The translations under genes were made by a program, and so were the position numbers. Of a stretch of 64,000 bases of DNA, positions 10,056-18,644 are shown piece by piece (within the stretch, counting starts at the first letter, position 1; every line of letters starts with the position of its first letter). Source of the DNA: Chryseobacterium gleum (lineage in GTDB: Bacteria > Bacteroidota > Bacteroidia > Flavobacteriales > Weeksellaceae); contig NZ_LR134289.1 of the NCBI RefSeq assembly GCF_900636535.1, positions 2,728,001-2,792,000 on the forward strand, written 5' to 3'. Below the pieces are notes generated by a model, which had not been told where the DNA came from, made no database searches, and saw nothing but the letters and a program-made list of their open reading frames with translations.

Positions 10056-12945
10056 AATTAGGTTTATCATCTGTAAGCTCAAATCCCCAGTCTTTTCCTT
10101 TTTGGGTGGCCGGAATCCCTTTTGTCATCCAGACCGGAGCTTTAGCTCCTTTCAGATAATAATCAAAAAACTGCTGTTCCCTGATCTGAATATCTTTTCT
10201 GTTCTGGCGTTTCATCAGATTGTGATCATCACCATTATAATTCAGAAGCCATACCGGCTTTCCGAGACGGCGTAATGCGGTGAACATTTCAATTCCCTGA
10301 TACCAGGGCACCGCGCCATCTTTATCATTACTCATAATAACTACCGGAGTCTGTACTTTATCAATGGTAAAGAGCGGTGAGTTCTTAATATAAAGATCCG
10401 GAGCTTCCCATAAATTCTTTCCTAATCTGCTTTGCGATTTTTCATACTGGAACTGTCTGTTCATTCCGGAAGTCCATCTGATTCCTCCGTATGCAGAAGT
10501 CATGTTGACAACGGGTGCTCCACTCCATGCTGCTGCATACATATTGGTATGTGCAATAAGATAAGCTACCTGATAACCTCCCCAACTTTGCCCCTGAATT
10601 CCGATCTTAGCACCGTCTACCCAGGAATTTTGCTTTAGTTTTTCAACTCCGGAATTAATATATTCCATGGCAGATTCTCCCGGGAAACCATCTGTGTAAG
10701 AAATATCAGGAGTGAAAACCAGATATCCGTTGCTCACAAAATAAGAAATATTCAATCTTGAAGGTGTGGGAGCCGGAGCTACATAACGGTTCAGGTTATC
10801 AGAAAGTTTTTCATAGAAATAGACGATCATAGGGTATTTTTTATTCGGATCGAAATCTTCTGGTTTGTATAAAATCCCTGTAGATACATTCCCTTTTGGC
10901 GTTGTCCAGTGTACCAGTTCATCCGTACCCCAGTTATATTTGGCTTGCTGCGGATTGGTATTGCTCAGTTTTTGCTGTTCTGAGAAATCTGATGTAGCAA
11001 AAAGGTTTGGAGATTCTGTATATGATTCTTTTACTAAAATATACTCTTCCGCATTTTTTGCTTTTTGAAGACTTCTGTATCCCCAGACATTTTCCATCTG
11101 AATTTTTACAGGATCAGAACCGGACTGAATGGTTGTTTTGAAGATCCCATTGGCCTTGGATGTATTATCAAATGCTGATAAATAGATAGGAGATTTGCGG
11201 TTCAGGCTTTTAATATCTTTATCCAGTTCATACGTATCAAATGTTATTTTATGTTTACGTCCGAATCCGTTTGTGATATTTCTTGGCTTTTTTGAGCCGT
11301 TCAGGAAAAATTCCCAAAGGTCATAGCGGTCTCTTATAATCACAGATTCATCTTTATCTGTCCAGGATGCAATGCCATAAGAATTTGGAAAGTCCGGCAT
11401 ATCAAATTCCTCATCTACAAAAGAAACAGGTACACCTGTACTGAGCGGAAGGGTTTGTTTTGTTTTCACATTATAGCTTAGCCACTGCCCTTTTTCCCTG
11501 TCAAAAATCACTACAAATTTTCCAAGAGGAGATACAGCCGCTGCTCCGTTAAGATTTTTAATAATTTCGGTTCTGTCTCCTGTTTTATTATCGATCAGGA
11601 AATAGGTTTTCTTTGTAGAGCCTTCCCACTGTGAAGAAATCCGGTTATTGATACTGGTAATTCCCAGCGCAAATTCGGCATTTCCTTCGTTTACGAGACG
11701 TAAAGTATCAAGATCTTCTCCATCGATGTTGGTGAAGAAACCAGGTTTTTCTGTCTGCATTACTGCAGCATAGGATTTCTTCAGGTCATTTTTCAATTCC
11801 TTTAACTGTACGGTTTGCAGATAATCATCTTTATAATTCCAGATATCTACAACAGCATGATCGTTCGCAATCATGGCCGTGTCCTTTGCAACAGGTTTTG
11901 GAGCAACACCAAAATACAGCTGTTTTCCATTTTTACTGAACAAAGGCAATCTGTTTTCAGAAATTACCCAATTTTTCTTCATCTGTGCATTTTCATTGGT
12001 TATAATTTCTTTTTTATTTCCTTTAAAATTAAAGTAATACAGCTGATATAGTTTCACCAGATCATTCTGTGCAGAAGGAGTTCCTACATAAGCCAGCTGA
12101 TTTCCTTCTTCATCAAAAGACAATTGTGAAAAGTCTCCCTCCATTTCAGAAATTGTATTGACAGTTCCTTTTTGCAGATCAACGACCTGTACGGTTTGTA
12201 ATGCATATTTCTTTGGTTTTGACTTATCAGTTTCTTTTTTGTCCGCAGTCTTTTCATCTGAATCCTTTCCTTCTTTTTTCTCTTTCTTTTCATCCGGCTT
12301 TTTGGTTATAAAAACCAGCTGTTTCCCATTTTTACTGAACTCATAACGGATTACATTATCATAAGTTGTACTTTTTCCGTCTAAAAGATTCCGCACTACC
12401 AGTTGTAATGGTTTTACATTTTTATCTTCATCCTTACTTTCATCACTATCTTCTTTTTCAGAACCATCATCCGAGGATTTATCCTTTAGATTTTCCAGAA
12501 GATAAGCAACATAAGAACCTGCTTTTTCCGGAATTTTAAATGATTTTACATTAGGGATCTTCTCTGTTTTATCATTAAAAAAATCAACAATGGCAAGGCT
12601 GTCTTTTGTTAATTTATTTTTCTTCAGTTTTTTATCCTTTACCGCTTTTATATCTTTATACTGCGGACGGATTTGAAAAACAGCAAATCGGGAATCATTG
12701 GTAAAATCCACTTTTGCCGCTCTTTCAAACTTCTTTGAGGTTTTATTTTTAACGGAATATAAAGAAAGGGTTGAATTCCCTTCCTGAGCATCCACAGAAT
12801 AGGCGATCCATTTTCCATCATTTGAGATTTTTCTTGCCCCGATATTTTGCCAGCTGTCGTAAACAGAATGGTCTAAAGGCTTCTTCTGCCCATATACCCA
12901 ACAGGTCATAATGAGCAGCATAAAGACTGTACATTTCAACTTCAT
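10054..12945 (-). CDS. secreted S9-family serine peptidase (prolyl oligopeptidase type)
   Basis: A 963-aa exported peptidase with the signal peptide MKLKCTVFMLLIMTCWVYGQ. The large N-terminal part (about 30-680) has repeated strand motifs expected of a beta-propeller gate (for example KISNDGKWIAYSVDAQEG and FSKNGKQLYFGVAPKP) and contains two very hydrophilic Lys/Glu/Asp-rich stretches at about 155-180 and 220-245. The C-terminal alpha/beta-hydrolase domain holds the nucleophile in GIQGQSWGGYQ (Ser787), the acid in NDKDGAVPW (Asp876) and the histidine in NGDDHNLM (His908). The family cleaves short peptides, often after proline or at acylated ends; exact specificity is not predictable. It is divergent from htpG with 148 bp between. 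Confidence 0.93.
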   Translation of the reverse strand: MKLKCTVFMLLIMTCWVYGQKKPLDHSVYDSWQNIGARKISNDGKWIAYSVDAQEGNSTLSLYSVKNKTSKKFERAAKVDFTNDSRFAVFQIRPQYKDIKAVKDKKLKKNKLTKDSLAIVDFFNDKTEKIPNVKSFKIPEKAGSYVAYLLENLKDKSSDDGSEKEDSDESKDEDKNVKPLQLVVRNLLDGKSTTYDNVIRYEFSKNGKQLVFITKKPDEKKEKKEGKDSDEKTADKKETDKSKPKKYALQTVQVVDLQKGTVNTISEMEGDFSQLSFDEEGNQLAYVGTPSAQNDLVKLYQLYYFNFKGNKKEIITNENAQMKKNWVISENRLPLFSKNGKQLYFGVAPKPVAKDTAMIANDHAVVDIWNYKDDYLQTVQLKELKNDLKKSYAAVMQTEKPGFFTNIDGEDLDTLRLVNEGNAEFALGITSINNRISSQWEGSTKKTYFLIDNKTGDRTEIIKNLNGAAAVSPLGKFVVIFDREKGQWLSYNVKTKQTLPLSTGVPVSFVDEEFDMPDFPNSYGIASWTDKDESVIIRDRYDLWEFFLNGSKKPRNITNGFGRKHKITFDTYELDKDIKSLNRKSPIYLSAFDNTSKANGIFKTTIQSGSDPVKIQMENVWGYRSLQKAKNAEEYILVKESYTESPNLFATSDFSEQQKLSNTNPQQAKYNWGTDELVHWTTPKGNVSTGILYKPEDFDPNKKYPMIVYFYEKLSDNLNRYVAPAPTPSRLNISYFVSNGYLVFTPDISYTDGFPGESAMEYINSGVEKLKQNSWVDGAKIGIQGQSWGGYQVAYLIAHTNMYAAAWSGAPVVNMTSAYGGIRWTSGMNRQFQYEKSQSRLGKNLWEAPDLYIKNSPLFTIDKVQTPVVIMSNDKDGAVPWYQGIEMFTALRRLGKPVWLLNYNGDDHNLMKRQNRKDIQIREQQFFDYYLKGAKAPVWMTKGIPATQKGKDWGFELTDDKPN

Positions 12946-13093
12946 TTTTAAAATATTTTAAGAACTAAAAATAAGATATTTCTTCGACAAATTCACATAA
13001 CGGGCTTGTTTCAGGTTAAAAAAATGTCATTCTGTCACATTCTTCTGCATGGTATTTTTTTTGAGAAAGAATTTTAAAAATTAAAATCTAAAT

Positions 13094-14989
13094 ATGATGA
13101 CTAAAGGAAATATTAATGTATCTGTGGAAAACATTTTCCCGCTTATTAAAAAATTTCTTTACAGTGACCACGAAATATTCCTGAGAGAATTGATCTCCAA
13201 TGCCACTGATGCTACTTTAAAATTAAAGCATCTTACAAGTATTGGTGAGGCAAAAGTGGAATACGGAAATCCAAAACTTGAGGTTAAAATTGATAAAGAC
13301 CAGAAAACTTTACACATCATCGACCAGGGTATTGGGATGACGGGTGAAGAAGTTGAGAAATACATCAACCAGGTTGCATTCTCCGGAGCTGAAGAGTTCT
13401 TGGAAAAATATAAAGATTCTGCGAAGGATGCCGGAATTATCGGGCATTTCGGTCTTGGTTTCTACTCTGCTTTCATGGTGGCAGAAAAAGTGGAAATCCT
13501 TACAAAATCTTATAAAGATGAGCCGGCAGTACGCTGGATCTGTGACGGAAGCCCGGAATTCACATTGGAAGAAACTACTGACAAAACAGACAGAGGTACG
13601 GAAATCATTCTGCACATCGCTGAAGATTCAGTAGAATTTTTAGAAGAAGGAAAAATCCGTGAACTGTTATTAAAGTATAACAAATTCATGCCTGTTCCTA
13701 TTAAATTTGGAACAAAAACGCATACGCTTCCTTTGCCGGAAGATGCTCCTGAAGATGCAGTAGCTGAAACAGAAGAGGTAGACAATATCATCAACAATCC
13801 GGTACCGGCATGGACAATTGCTCCAAGTGAACTGACCAATGAGGATTATATGAAGTTTTACCACGAGCTGTACCCAATGCAGTTTGAGGAACCGTTATTC
13901 AATATCCATCTGAATGTTGATTATCCTTTCAACCTTACCGGAATTCTATTCTTCCCGAAACTGAGCAACAATTTAAATATCGATAAAGATAAAATTCAGC
14001 TATACCAAAACCAGGTATTCGTAACAGATGAAGTAAAAGGGATCGTTCCTGACTTCCTGATGCTTCTGAGAGGAGTTATTGATTCTCCGGATATCCCATT
14101 AAACGTTTCCCGTTCTTATCTTCAGGCAGATGGTGCAGTGAAAAAGATTTCTTCTTACATCACGAAAAAAGTAGCCGATAAAATGGTTTCTTTAATCAAC
14201 GAAAACCGTGAGGATTATGAGAAAAAATGGAATGATATTAAAGTAGTTATCGAGTACGGAATTGTTACAGAAGAAAAATTTGCTGAAAAAGCAGACAAAT
14301 TCACATTATATCCTACAACAGACGGTAAGTATTTCCTTTGGGACGAATTGGTTGAAAAAATCAAGCCTGTACAAACGGATAAAGACAACAAACTGGTTGT
14401 TCTGTATGCTACCAATGCTGATGAACAGCACAGCTATATCCAATCTGCAAAGGATAAAGGATATGAAGTTCTTCTATTAGATTCTCCTATCATTTCGCAC
14501 GTGATCCAGAAGCTGGAAACTTCGAAGGAAAACATCTCATTTGCAAGAGTAGATGCTGATCATGTGAACAACCTGATCAAAAAAGATGAACCTATCATTT
14601 CAAAACTGAGCGAAACTGAAAAAGAAGCTTTGAAAAAGAATGTGGAAGAAGCTATCAAAGATTCAAAATTCACCGTTCAGCTTGAGGATCTTGACAGCAG
14701 CGATGCGCCATTCACAATCACCCAGCCTGAATTCATGAGAAGAATGAAGGAAATGCAGGCAACAGGTGGCGGCGGCATGTTCGGAATGGGAGGCTTCCCG
14801 GAGATGTACAATCTTGTGGTGAACTCAAACAGTGAACTTTCCAATCAGATTTTAAAAACGGAGAACGCTGAAGAGAAAGAGAATCTGATCAAATACGCAC
14901 TGGATCTTGCCAAGCTTTCTCAAAACTTACTGAAAGGAAAAGACCTGACAGATTTTATACAGAGAAGCTATAAGCAACTTGAAAAATAA
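13094..14989 (+). CDS. htpG: molecular chaperone HtpG (Hsp90)
   Basis: ATP-dependent cytosolic chaperone of 631 aa. The N-terminal GHKL ATPase shows ELISNATDATLKLKHL (the conserved Glu/Asn helix), IIDQGIGMT and the lid/glycine motif IIGHFGLGFYSAFMVA. The middle domain contains the catalytic-arginine region DIPLNVSRSYLQAD. The C-terminal dimerisation part includes TQPEFMRRMKEM and a Gly/Met-rich GGGGMFGMGGFPEMYNLVVN. Two adjacent ATGs (13094, 13097) are possible starts; homologues usually begin MTKGNINV, which favours 13097. A block TGTCATTCTGTCA lies at 13025-13037, about 60 bases upstream. The gene is monocistronic with its own terminator. Confidence 0.97.
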   Translation: MMTKGNINVSVENIFPLIKKFLYSDHEIFLRELISNATDATLKLKHLTSIGEAKVEYGNPKLEVKIDKDQKTLHIIDQGIGMTGEEVEKYINQVAFSGAEEFLEKYKDSAKDAGIIGHFGLGFYSAFMVAEKVEILTKSYKDEPAVRWICDGSPEFTLEETTDKTDRGTEIILHIAEDSVEFLEEGKIRELLLKYNKFMPVPIKFGTKTHTLPLPEDAPEDAVAETEEVDNIINNPVPAWTIAPSELTNEDYMKFYHELYPMQFEEPLFNIHLNVDYPFNLTGILFFPKLSNNLNIDKDKIQLYQNQVFVTDEVKGIVPDFLMLLRGVIDSPDIPLNVSRSYLQADGAVKKISSYITKKVADKMVSLINENREDYEKKWNDIKVVIEYGIVTEEKFAEKADKFTLYPTTDGKYFLWDELVEKIKPVQTDKDNKLVVLYATNADEQHSYIQSAKDKGYEVLLLDSPIISHVIQKLETSKENISFARVDADHVNNLIKKDEPIISKLSETEKEALKKNVEEAIKDSKFTVQLEDLDSSDAPFTITQPEFMRRMKEMQATGGGGMFGMGGFPEMYNLVVNSNSELSNQILKTENAEEKENLIKYALDLAKLSQNLLKGKDLTDFIQRSYKQLEK

Positions 14990-14995
14990 GACAAG

Positions 14996-15024
14996 AGACT
15001 GTTTCAATTTTGAAGCAGTCTTTT
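14996..15024 (+). terminator. intrinsic terminator of htpG
   Basis: AGACTGTTTC pairs with GAAGCAGTCT (one G-T wobble) around loop AATTTT, followed by TTTTG; six bases after the stop codon. Confidence 0.85.
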
Positions 15025-15274
15025 TGTTTAAAAAAGTATAAAAATTATAAACAGCTTATGAAAACCCTGAAGGTTCAAATCTTTTCTTTTGTCACATAGT
15101 CTTTGATCAATCAGAAGTGATCTGAAAGAAAATTTTCAACAATTAAATCAGATAACACTTCTGTTTTAAGTTTATTTTCATTTTATCTTTAATCTTATTC
15201 TTCCGCACATATTTTTTTCTCCTTTTTATTGTATAGCTTCTCCTTTTTTGCCATTTTTGTATAAAATGTAGGTC

Positions 15275-15667
15275 ATGCAAAAAGAAAAATTACGTCTCAT
15301 CAGAAAGCAAAAAGGTTATACTCAACAACAGGTAGCCGATTTTATCGCAACAGATGTATCCAACTATAGCAGAAAAGAAAGCGGCGATGTAAGAATTATA
15401 AGAGATGAGTGGGATAAACTTGCCCGTTTTCTGGATGTACCGATTGAGGACATTTATGAAGAGGATGAGCCTGCAGTAATAATCAATAATGACCATCCTG
15501 TATTTAATGACAGATCATCTTCTGCAGGAGTAATCACTAATCAGAATAATTATGATAATATCCCTGGAGACATCATTAAAAACCTACAAAACTATATCGC
15601 CTTATTAAAAGAAGAAAACGAAAGGCTTAAAAAAGAATTGAAAGGTCTTTCGGACGGAAAAAAATAA
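15275..15667 (+). CDS. Cro/C1-type helix-turn-helix regulator with C-terminal coiled coil
   Basis: A 130-aa cytosolic DNA-binding protein. The N-terminal XRE domain (about 1-62) reads LRLIRKQKGYTQQQVADFI, then DVSNYSRKESGDV and DEWDKLARFLDVPIEDIY. A variable Asn/Asp-rich linker (about 66-95) leads into a short leucine-zipper-like helix at the end (NLQNYIALLKEENERLKKELKG), probably for dimerisation. Proteins of this layout are common as stand-alone genes in flavobacteria; target and signal are unknown. It is monocistronic, followed by a terminator-like hairpin at 15694 and then repeat copy 2. Confidence 0.88.
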   Translation: MQKEKLRLIRKQKGYTQQQVADFIATDVSNYSRKESGDVRIIRDEWDKLARFLDVPIEDIYEEDEPAVIINNDHPVFNDRSSSAGVITNQNNYDNIPGDIIKNLQNYIALLKEENERLKKELKGLSDGKK

Positions 15668-15693
15668 CTCGGTTTGAAACTTTAAAAATATTG

Positions 15694-15730
15694 ATGTCAC
15701 TTACATGAATTATGGAGTGACATTTTTTTT
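15694..15730 (+). terminator. terminator of the HTH gene
   Basis: ATGTCACT pairs with AGTGACAT across a 14-base loop; the right arm runs into eight T residues. Confidence 0.75.
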
Positions 15731-15761
15731 GTGATATGTAATATTGATGTATGAGTTTTTC

Positions 15762-15930
15762 GACGCAAAGTATTTAATGATTTGAATGTTTTATTTCAGG
15801 TGGCAAAGAGATGCGACTTTGTCGCTGATGAAGCTTTGGGGTAATACGTTCGCTTAAAAAAATCAATGAAATTGATTCCCTTCTTTGCTCCCTTAAAAAT
15901 AGTACAGCTTATAGATAGAAACTTTGCGTT
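15762..15930 (-). repeat. 169-bp non-coding repeat with terminal inverted repeats, copy 2
   Basis: Read on the minus strand this is the counterpart of the element at 8218-8389. It starts AACGCAAAG (15922-15930 reversed), then GGGAGCAAAG, the identical hairpin AATCAATTTCATTGATT (15861-15877), an ATCAGCGACAAAGTCGC segment with a 5-bp stem, and ends CTTTGCGTC, one mismatch from the perfect end. It lies between the HTH terminator and the 3' end of the alkyltransferase-like gene. No coding potential was seen. Confidence 0.75.
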
Positions 15931-15959
15931 AAAAAATCTTTGTTTCCGAAACTTAAAAT

Positions 15960-16256
15960 TTACAATTCAGCTAACGGATTCCAGAACAGTTTTTTGAAAT
16001 TTTTTACTCTGAGATTTTCAACAATGATTCCTTCTGCCTCCAGCTTTGGCTGAAATTCCGGAACAGATAATACTCCTGAACTTGAAATGACACGGTGTGC
16101 AGGAACGTCTTTCGGACATCCTCCCATTGCTTTTCCTACATGTCTGGAATGGTTAGGATAGCCAACAGCCTTTGCTATGGCACCATAGGTAGATACTCTT
16201 CCTTTGGGAATCAGTCTTGCCACTTCGTATACCTGTTGTTTGAAAATTTCGTCCAT
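15960..16256 (-). CDS. alkyltransferase-like protein (MGMT family, no acceptor cysteine)
   Basis: A 98-aa protein equal to the DNA-binding C-terminal domain of O6-alkylguanine-DNA alkyltransferases. Visible features are GRVSTYGAIAKAVGYPNHSRHVGKAMGG with the helix-turn-helix and the arginine finger (Arg38). The active-site motif, PCHRV in true transferases, reads PAHRV (residues 52-56), so the methyl-accepting cysteine is replaced by Ala53. By family knowledge such ATL proteins bind alkylated guanine and hand the lesion to nucleotide excision repair instead of reversing it. The gene is divergent from the 48-aa gene at 16327 with a 70-bp shared upstream region. Confidence 0.9.
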   Translation of the reverse strand: MDEIFKQQVYEVARLIPKGRVSTYGAIAKAVGYPNHSRHVGKAMGGCPKDVPAHRVISSSGVLSVPEFQPKLEAEGIIVENLRVKNFKKLFWNPLAEL

Positions 16257-16326
16257 ATCAATTTCTTTTTTGCATCATTTTTGAACTCATATCAATAACA
16301 ATGATGTTTCATTAAAAGATAAAGAT

Positions 16327-16473
16327 ATGAAAAAATCATTTTTCAGGCTGCTGAATGCCATCAACAAAAAAGTTCTTCCTAAGCTGAGTCATAAAGACCC
16401 TAATCATCTTACCAAGATGGAAAAGGGAATTCTGGCGTATCGTTATTTTGTGCTGGTGAATTCTTTGGATTGA
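16327..16473 (+). CDS. conserved small protein, 48 aa
   Basis: A short ORF from ATG to TGA: strongly basic, starting MKKSFFRLLNAINKKVLPKL and ending AYRYFVLVNSLD. Flavobacterial genomes carry a family of small proteins of about 47-50 aa with the same plan (basic amphipathic N-terminus, then a C-terminal WRYYVTKNALD-like tail), sometimes mislabelled SsrA-binding protein; this match is from memory. The clean start, divergent position and an upstream spacer support a real gene. Function unknown. Confidence 0.72.
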   Translation: MKKSFFRLLNAINKKVLPKLSHKDPNHLTKMEKGILAYRYFVLVNSLD

Positions 16474-16489
16474 CTTTTTGGAATAATTG

Positions 16490-16533
16490 GTAGGTTTACC
16501 TACAGATGACACAGACTTCACAGATGCCTGTGG
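16490..16533 (+). repeat. short CACAGA-type tandem tract
   Basis: After a small hairpin (GTAGG/CCTAC) comes a degenerate repeat with the phrases TACAGATG, CACAGACTT and CACAGATG ending in CCTGTGG. It is non-coding and similar in style to spacers in related genomes. The remaining bases to 16697 show nothing recognisable. Confidence 0.4.
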
Positions 16534-16697
16534 AGAATTTTGGAAAACGCAAATGCGCTAGTTTTTTCTGACAGAATTTAACCTCTGATAAACTGTAGAC
16601 TGTTGAATTATATATAGTCCTTGCTGAAATCTTTGATTTTCTTACGCCTTAAATTTGTATAATGTGCTGTTCCAGCCAAATATAATCAAGATGGTAA

Positions 16698-16729
16698 ATA
16701 AAAAGCGCCCCAAAATAAATTGAAGCGCT
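16698..16729 (-). terminator. probable terminator of the deoxyhypusine-synthase-like gene
   Basis: On the minus strand AGCGC and GCGCT close a 16-base loop, followed by TTTTTATTT. Short stem, so moderate confidence. Confidence 0.5.
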
Positions 16730-16759
16730 GTATGGTAATCTCTTGTGAGAATTTTATCC

Positions 16760-17734
16760 TTAAGCGTTTTCTAAGATATAAGAGAACATCAATGGTGCAC
16801 AGATTGTTGCATCACTTTCAACGATAAATTTAGGTGTAGTGATATCAAGTTTACCCCAGGTGATTTTCTCATTTGGAACTGCTCCTGAGTATGAACCGTA
16901 GGATGTTGTAGAATCAGAAATCTGGCAGAAATAAGACCAGAAAGGAATATCATGCATTTCCATATCCTGATATAGCATTGGTACTACACAGATAGGGAAA
17001 TCTCCAGCGATACCTCCACCAATCTGGAAGAATCCAACTCCTTTTCCTCCTGAATTTTTAGTGTACCAGTCAGCAAGGTAAGTCATATATTCGATTCCTG
17101 ATTTCATTGTAGTAGGTTTAAGCTCTCCTTTGATACAGTAAGAAGCGAAGATGTTACCCATTGTAGAATCTTCCCATCCCGGAACCACGATTGGTAAGTT
17201 TGCTTCTGCCGCTGCAATCATCCATGAGTTTTCTCTAGGAATTTCATAATACTGCTCCAATACTCCTGAAAGGATCATTTTGTACATAAATTCATGCGGG
17301 AAATATCTTTCACCTTTAGCTTCAGCATCTTTCCAGATCTCCACGATGTGTTTCTGTAATCTTCTGAATGCTTCTTCTTCAGGAATACATGTATCTGTAA
17401 CTCTGTTCAGGCCTCTTTCCAAAAGATCCCATTCGTCCTGAGCAGTCAAATCTCTGTAATGAGGAACTCTTTCATAGTGAGAGTGTGCTACAAGGTTCAT
17501 TAAATCTTCTTCAAGGTTAGCCCCTGTACAAGAAATAAAATCTACTTTTCCCTGACGGATCATTTCTGCAAGAATTTTACCTAATTCAGCAGTAGACATT
17601 GCACCTGCCAAAGTAATCATCATTTTTCCGCCATCTTTAAGATGTGCAACATATCCTTTAGAAGCATCTACCAATGCAGCTGCGTTGAAGTGCAGGTAAT
17701 ACTTTTCTATGAATTCAGTTATCGGTTTGCTCAT
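16760..17734 (-). CDS. deoxyhypusine synthase-like protein
   Basis: A 324-aa cytosolic NAD-dependent enzyme of the deoxyhypusine synthase superfamily. Supporting segments are MITLAGAMSTAELGKILAEMI, FISCTGANLEEDL, NLPIVVPGWEDSTMGN, and VGFFQIGGGIAGDFPICVVPM. The catalytic lysine motif WGK is present (ITWGKL, Lys295), so the enzyme should be active. Bacteria lack eIF5A, the eukaryotic substrate, so bacterial members probably act on polyamines (homospermidine-synthase-like or related); the reaction is not determined from sequence. It is monocistronic with a recognisable promoter at 17749 and no polyamine gene next to it. Confidence 0.9.
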   Translation of the reverse strand: MSKPITEFIEKYYLHFNAAALVDASKGYVAHLKDGGKMMITLAGAMSTAELGKILAEMIRQGKVDFISCTGANLEEDLMNLVAHSHYERVPHYRDLTAQDEWDLLERGLNRVTDTCIPEEEAFRRLQKHIVEIWKDAEAKGERYFPHEFMYKMILSGVLEQYYEIPRENSWMIAAAEANLPIVVPGWEDSTMGNIFASYCIKGELKPTTMKSGIEYMTYLADWYTKNSGGKGVGFFQIGGGIAGDFPICVVPMLYQDMEMHDIPFWSYFCQISDSTTSYGSYSGAVPNEKITWGKLDITTPKFIVESDATICAPLMFSYILENA

Positions 17735-17748
17735 TTTTAAAATTTTTG

Positions 17749-17782
17749 CAAAGATAAAACTTAAAAACGGAATGCAGTCAAA
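17749..17782 (-). promoter_or_regulatory. promoter of the deoxyhypusine-synthase-like gene
   Basis: On the minus strand TTTG, 22 bases, then TATCTTTG (TAnnTTTG); the -7 box ends 14 bases before the start codon. Confidence 0.55.
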
Positions 17783-17990
17783 GCACTTGAAGAAAGTGTA
17801 ATAGAGAAGTCTTTTTTTATCATTTGTTAAATGAAATGCTTAAATAGTTGTTGTTCGGAAACGAAAGCACGCTAGTTTTTCCAACATGATTCATGCTTGA
17901 AGGTGCAAAGATTTTATCCCTGATAAAAGTAAATTTAGAGTGTGTAAAAAAACTAGTTCCTCTGTTTCAACATTAGAAATTTCTATTTAT

Positions 17991-18022
17991 AAAAAAGCAT
18001 GACCCAAAATGAGCCACGCTTT
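17991..18022 (-). terminator. terminator of the GreA/GreB-like gene
   Basis: Minus strand: AAGCGTGGCTC pairs with GGGTCATGCTT (several G-U pairs) around ATTTT, followed by TTTTTTATA. Confidence 0.75.
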
Positions 18023-18055
18023 ATTATCATTCAACTTAAAAATATTCAGTAAGGA

Positions 18056-18436
18056 TTATCCTTCCCAGGGTTCCACTTTCAGGATTTCGATTTTCCTCTC
18101 TCCGTCCCTGAAAGGCCAGCTGATAACATCTCCTACTTTATATCCTACTACGGCAAGAGCAATATCTGAGAGGATGGAATATTTATTCTTTTTAAGTTTT
18201 TCTTTTACCGAAGGCACAAAAATGTATTCATGCTCAAAATTCAGAGTATGGTCTTTCAACGTTACTTTTCTGTCCACTGTTACAATATCGGCAGGAAGGT
18301 CCCTTCTCAGAACCTGTTTTGCCTTTCTAAGTTCTTCAGTCAATCTTTTTTCTTCTTCGATGCTCACTTTTTTTCTTCTCAATGTATCTTTTATAGCATC
18401 ATAAATTCCGGTGGTTACAATAATATGATTGGACAT
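18056..18436 (-). CDS. GreA/GreB family transcription elongation factor-like protein
   Basis: A 126-aa cytosolic protein. After a short N-terminal helix (IYDAIKDTLRRKKVSIEEEKRL, about 10-45), much shorter than the Gre coiled coil, the C-terminal half (about 48-126) is the FKBP-like GreA/GreB domain: PADIVTVDRKVTLKDH, FVPSVKEKLKKNKYSILSDIALAVVGYKVGDVISWPF. This layout resembles Rnk or small Gre-like proteins that bind RNA polymerase without full cleavage activity; which sub-type is not certain. Monocistronic, with a terminator about 35 bp downstream. Confidence 0.85.
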   Translation of the reverse strand: MSNHIIVTTGIYDAIKDTLRRKKVSIEEEKRLTEELRKAKQVLRRDLPADIVTVDRKVTLKDHTLNFEHEYIFVPSVKEKLKKNKYSILSDIALAVVGYKVGDVISWPFRDGERKIEILKVEPWEG

Positions 18437-18644
18437 ATTTTTTCATTTTTAAAAAATTAAAATGCAGTTATTCCCCGATGATCCAATGTAGAATACAGGC
18501 GTATGACAGCCTTCTTCTATAGAAAACCGCAAAAAATAATAAATAAAATCCGAAATGATTCCCTGCCTTGGATCCTGACAGGGCTTAATTGATAAAGTCC
18601 TTAGAACTTTTCAGAAAAGAATCTGTGTGAAGATAAAGTAACGA

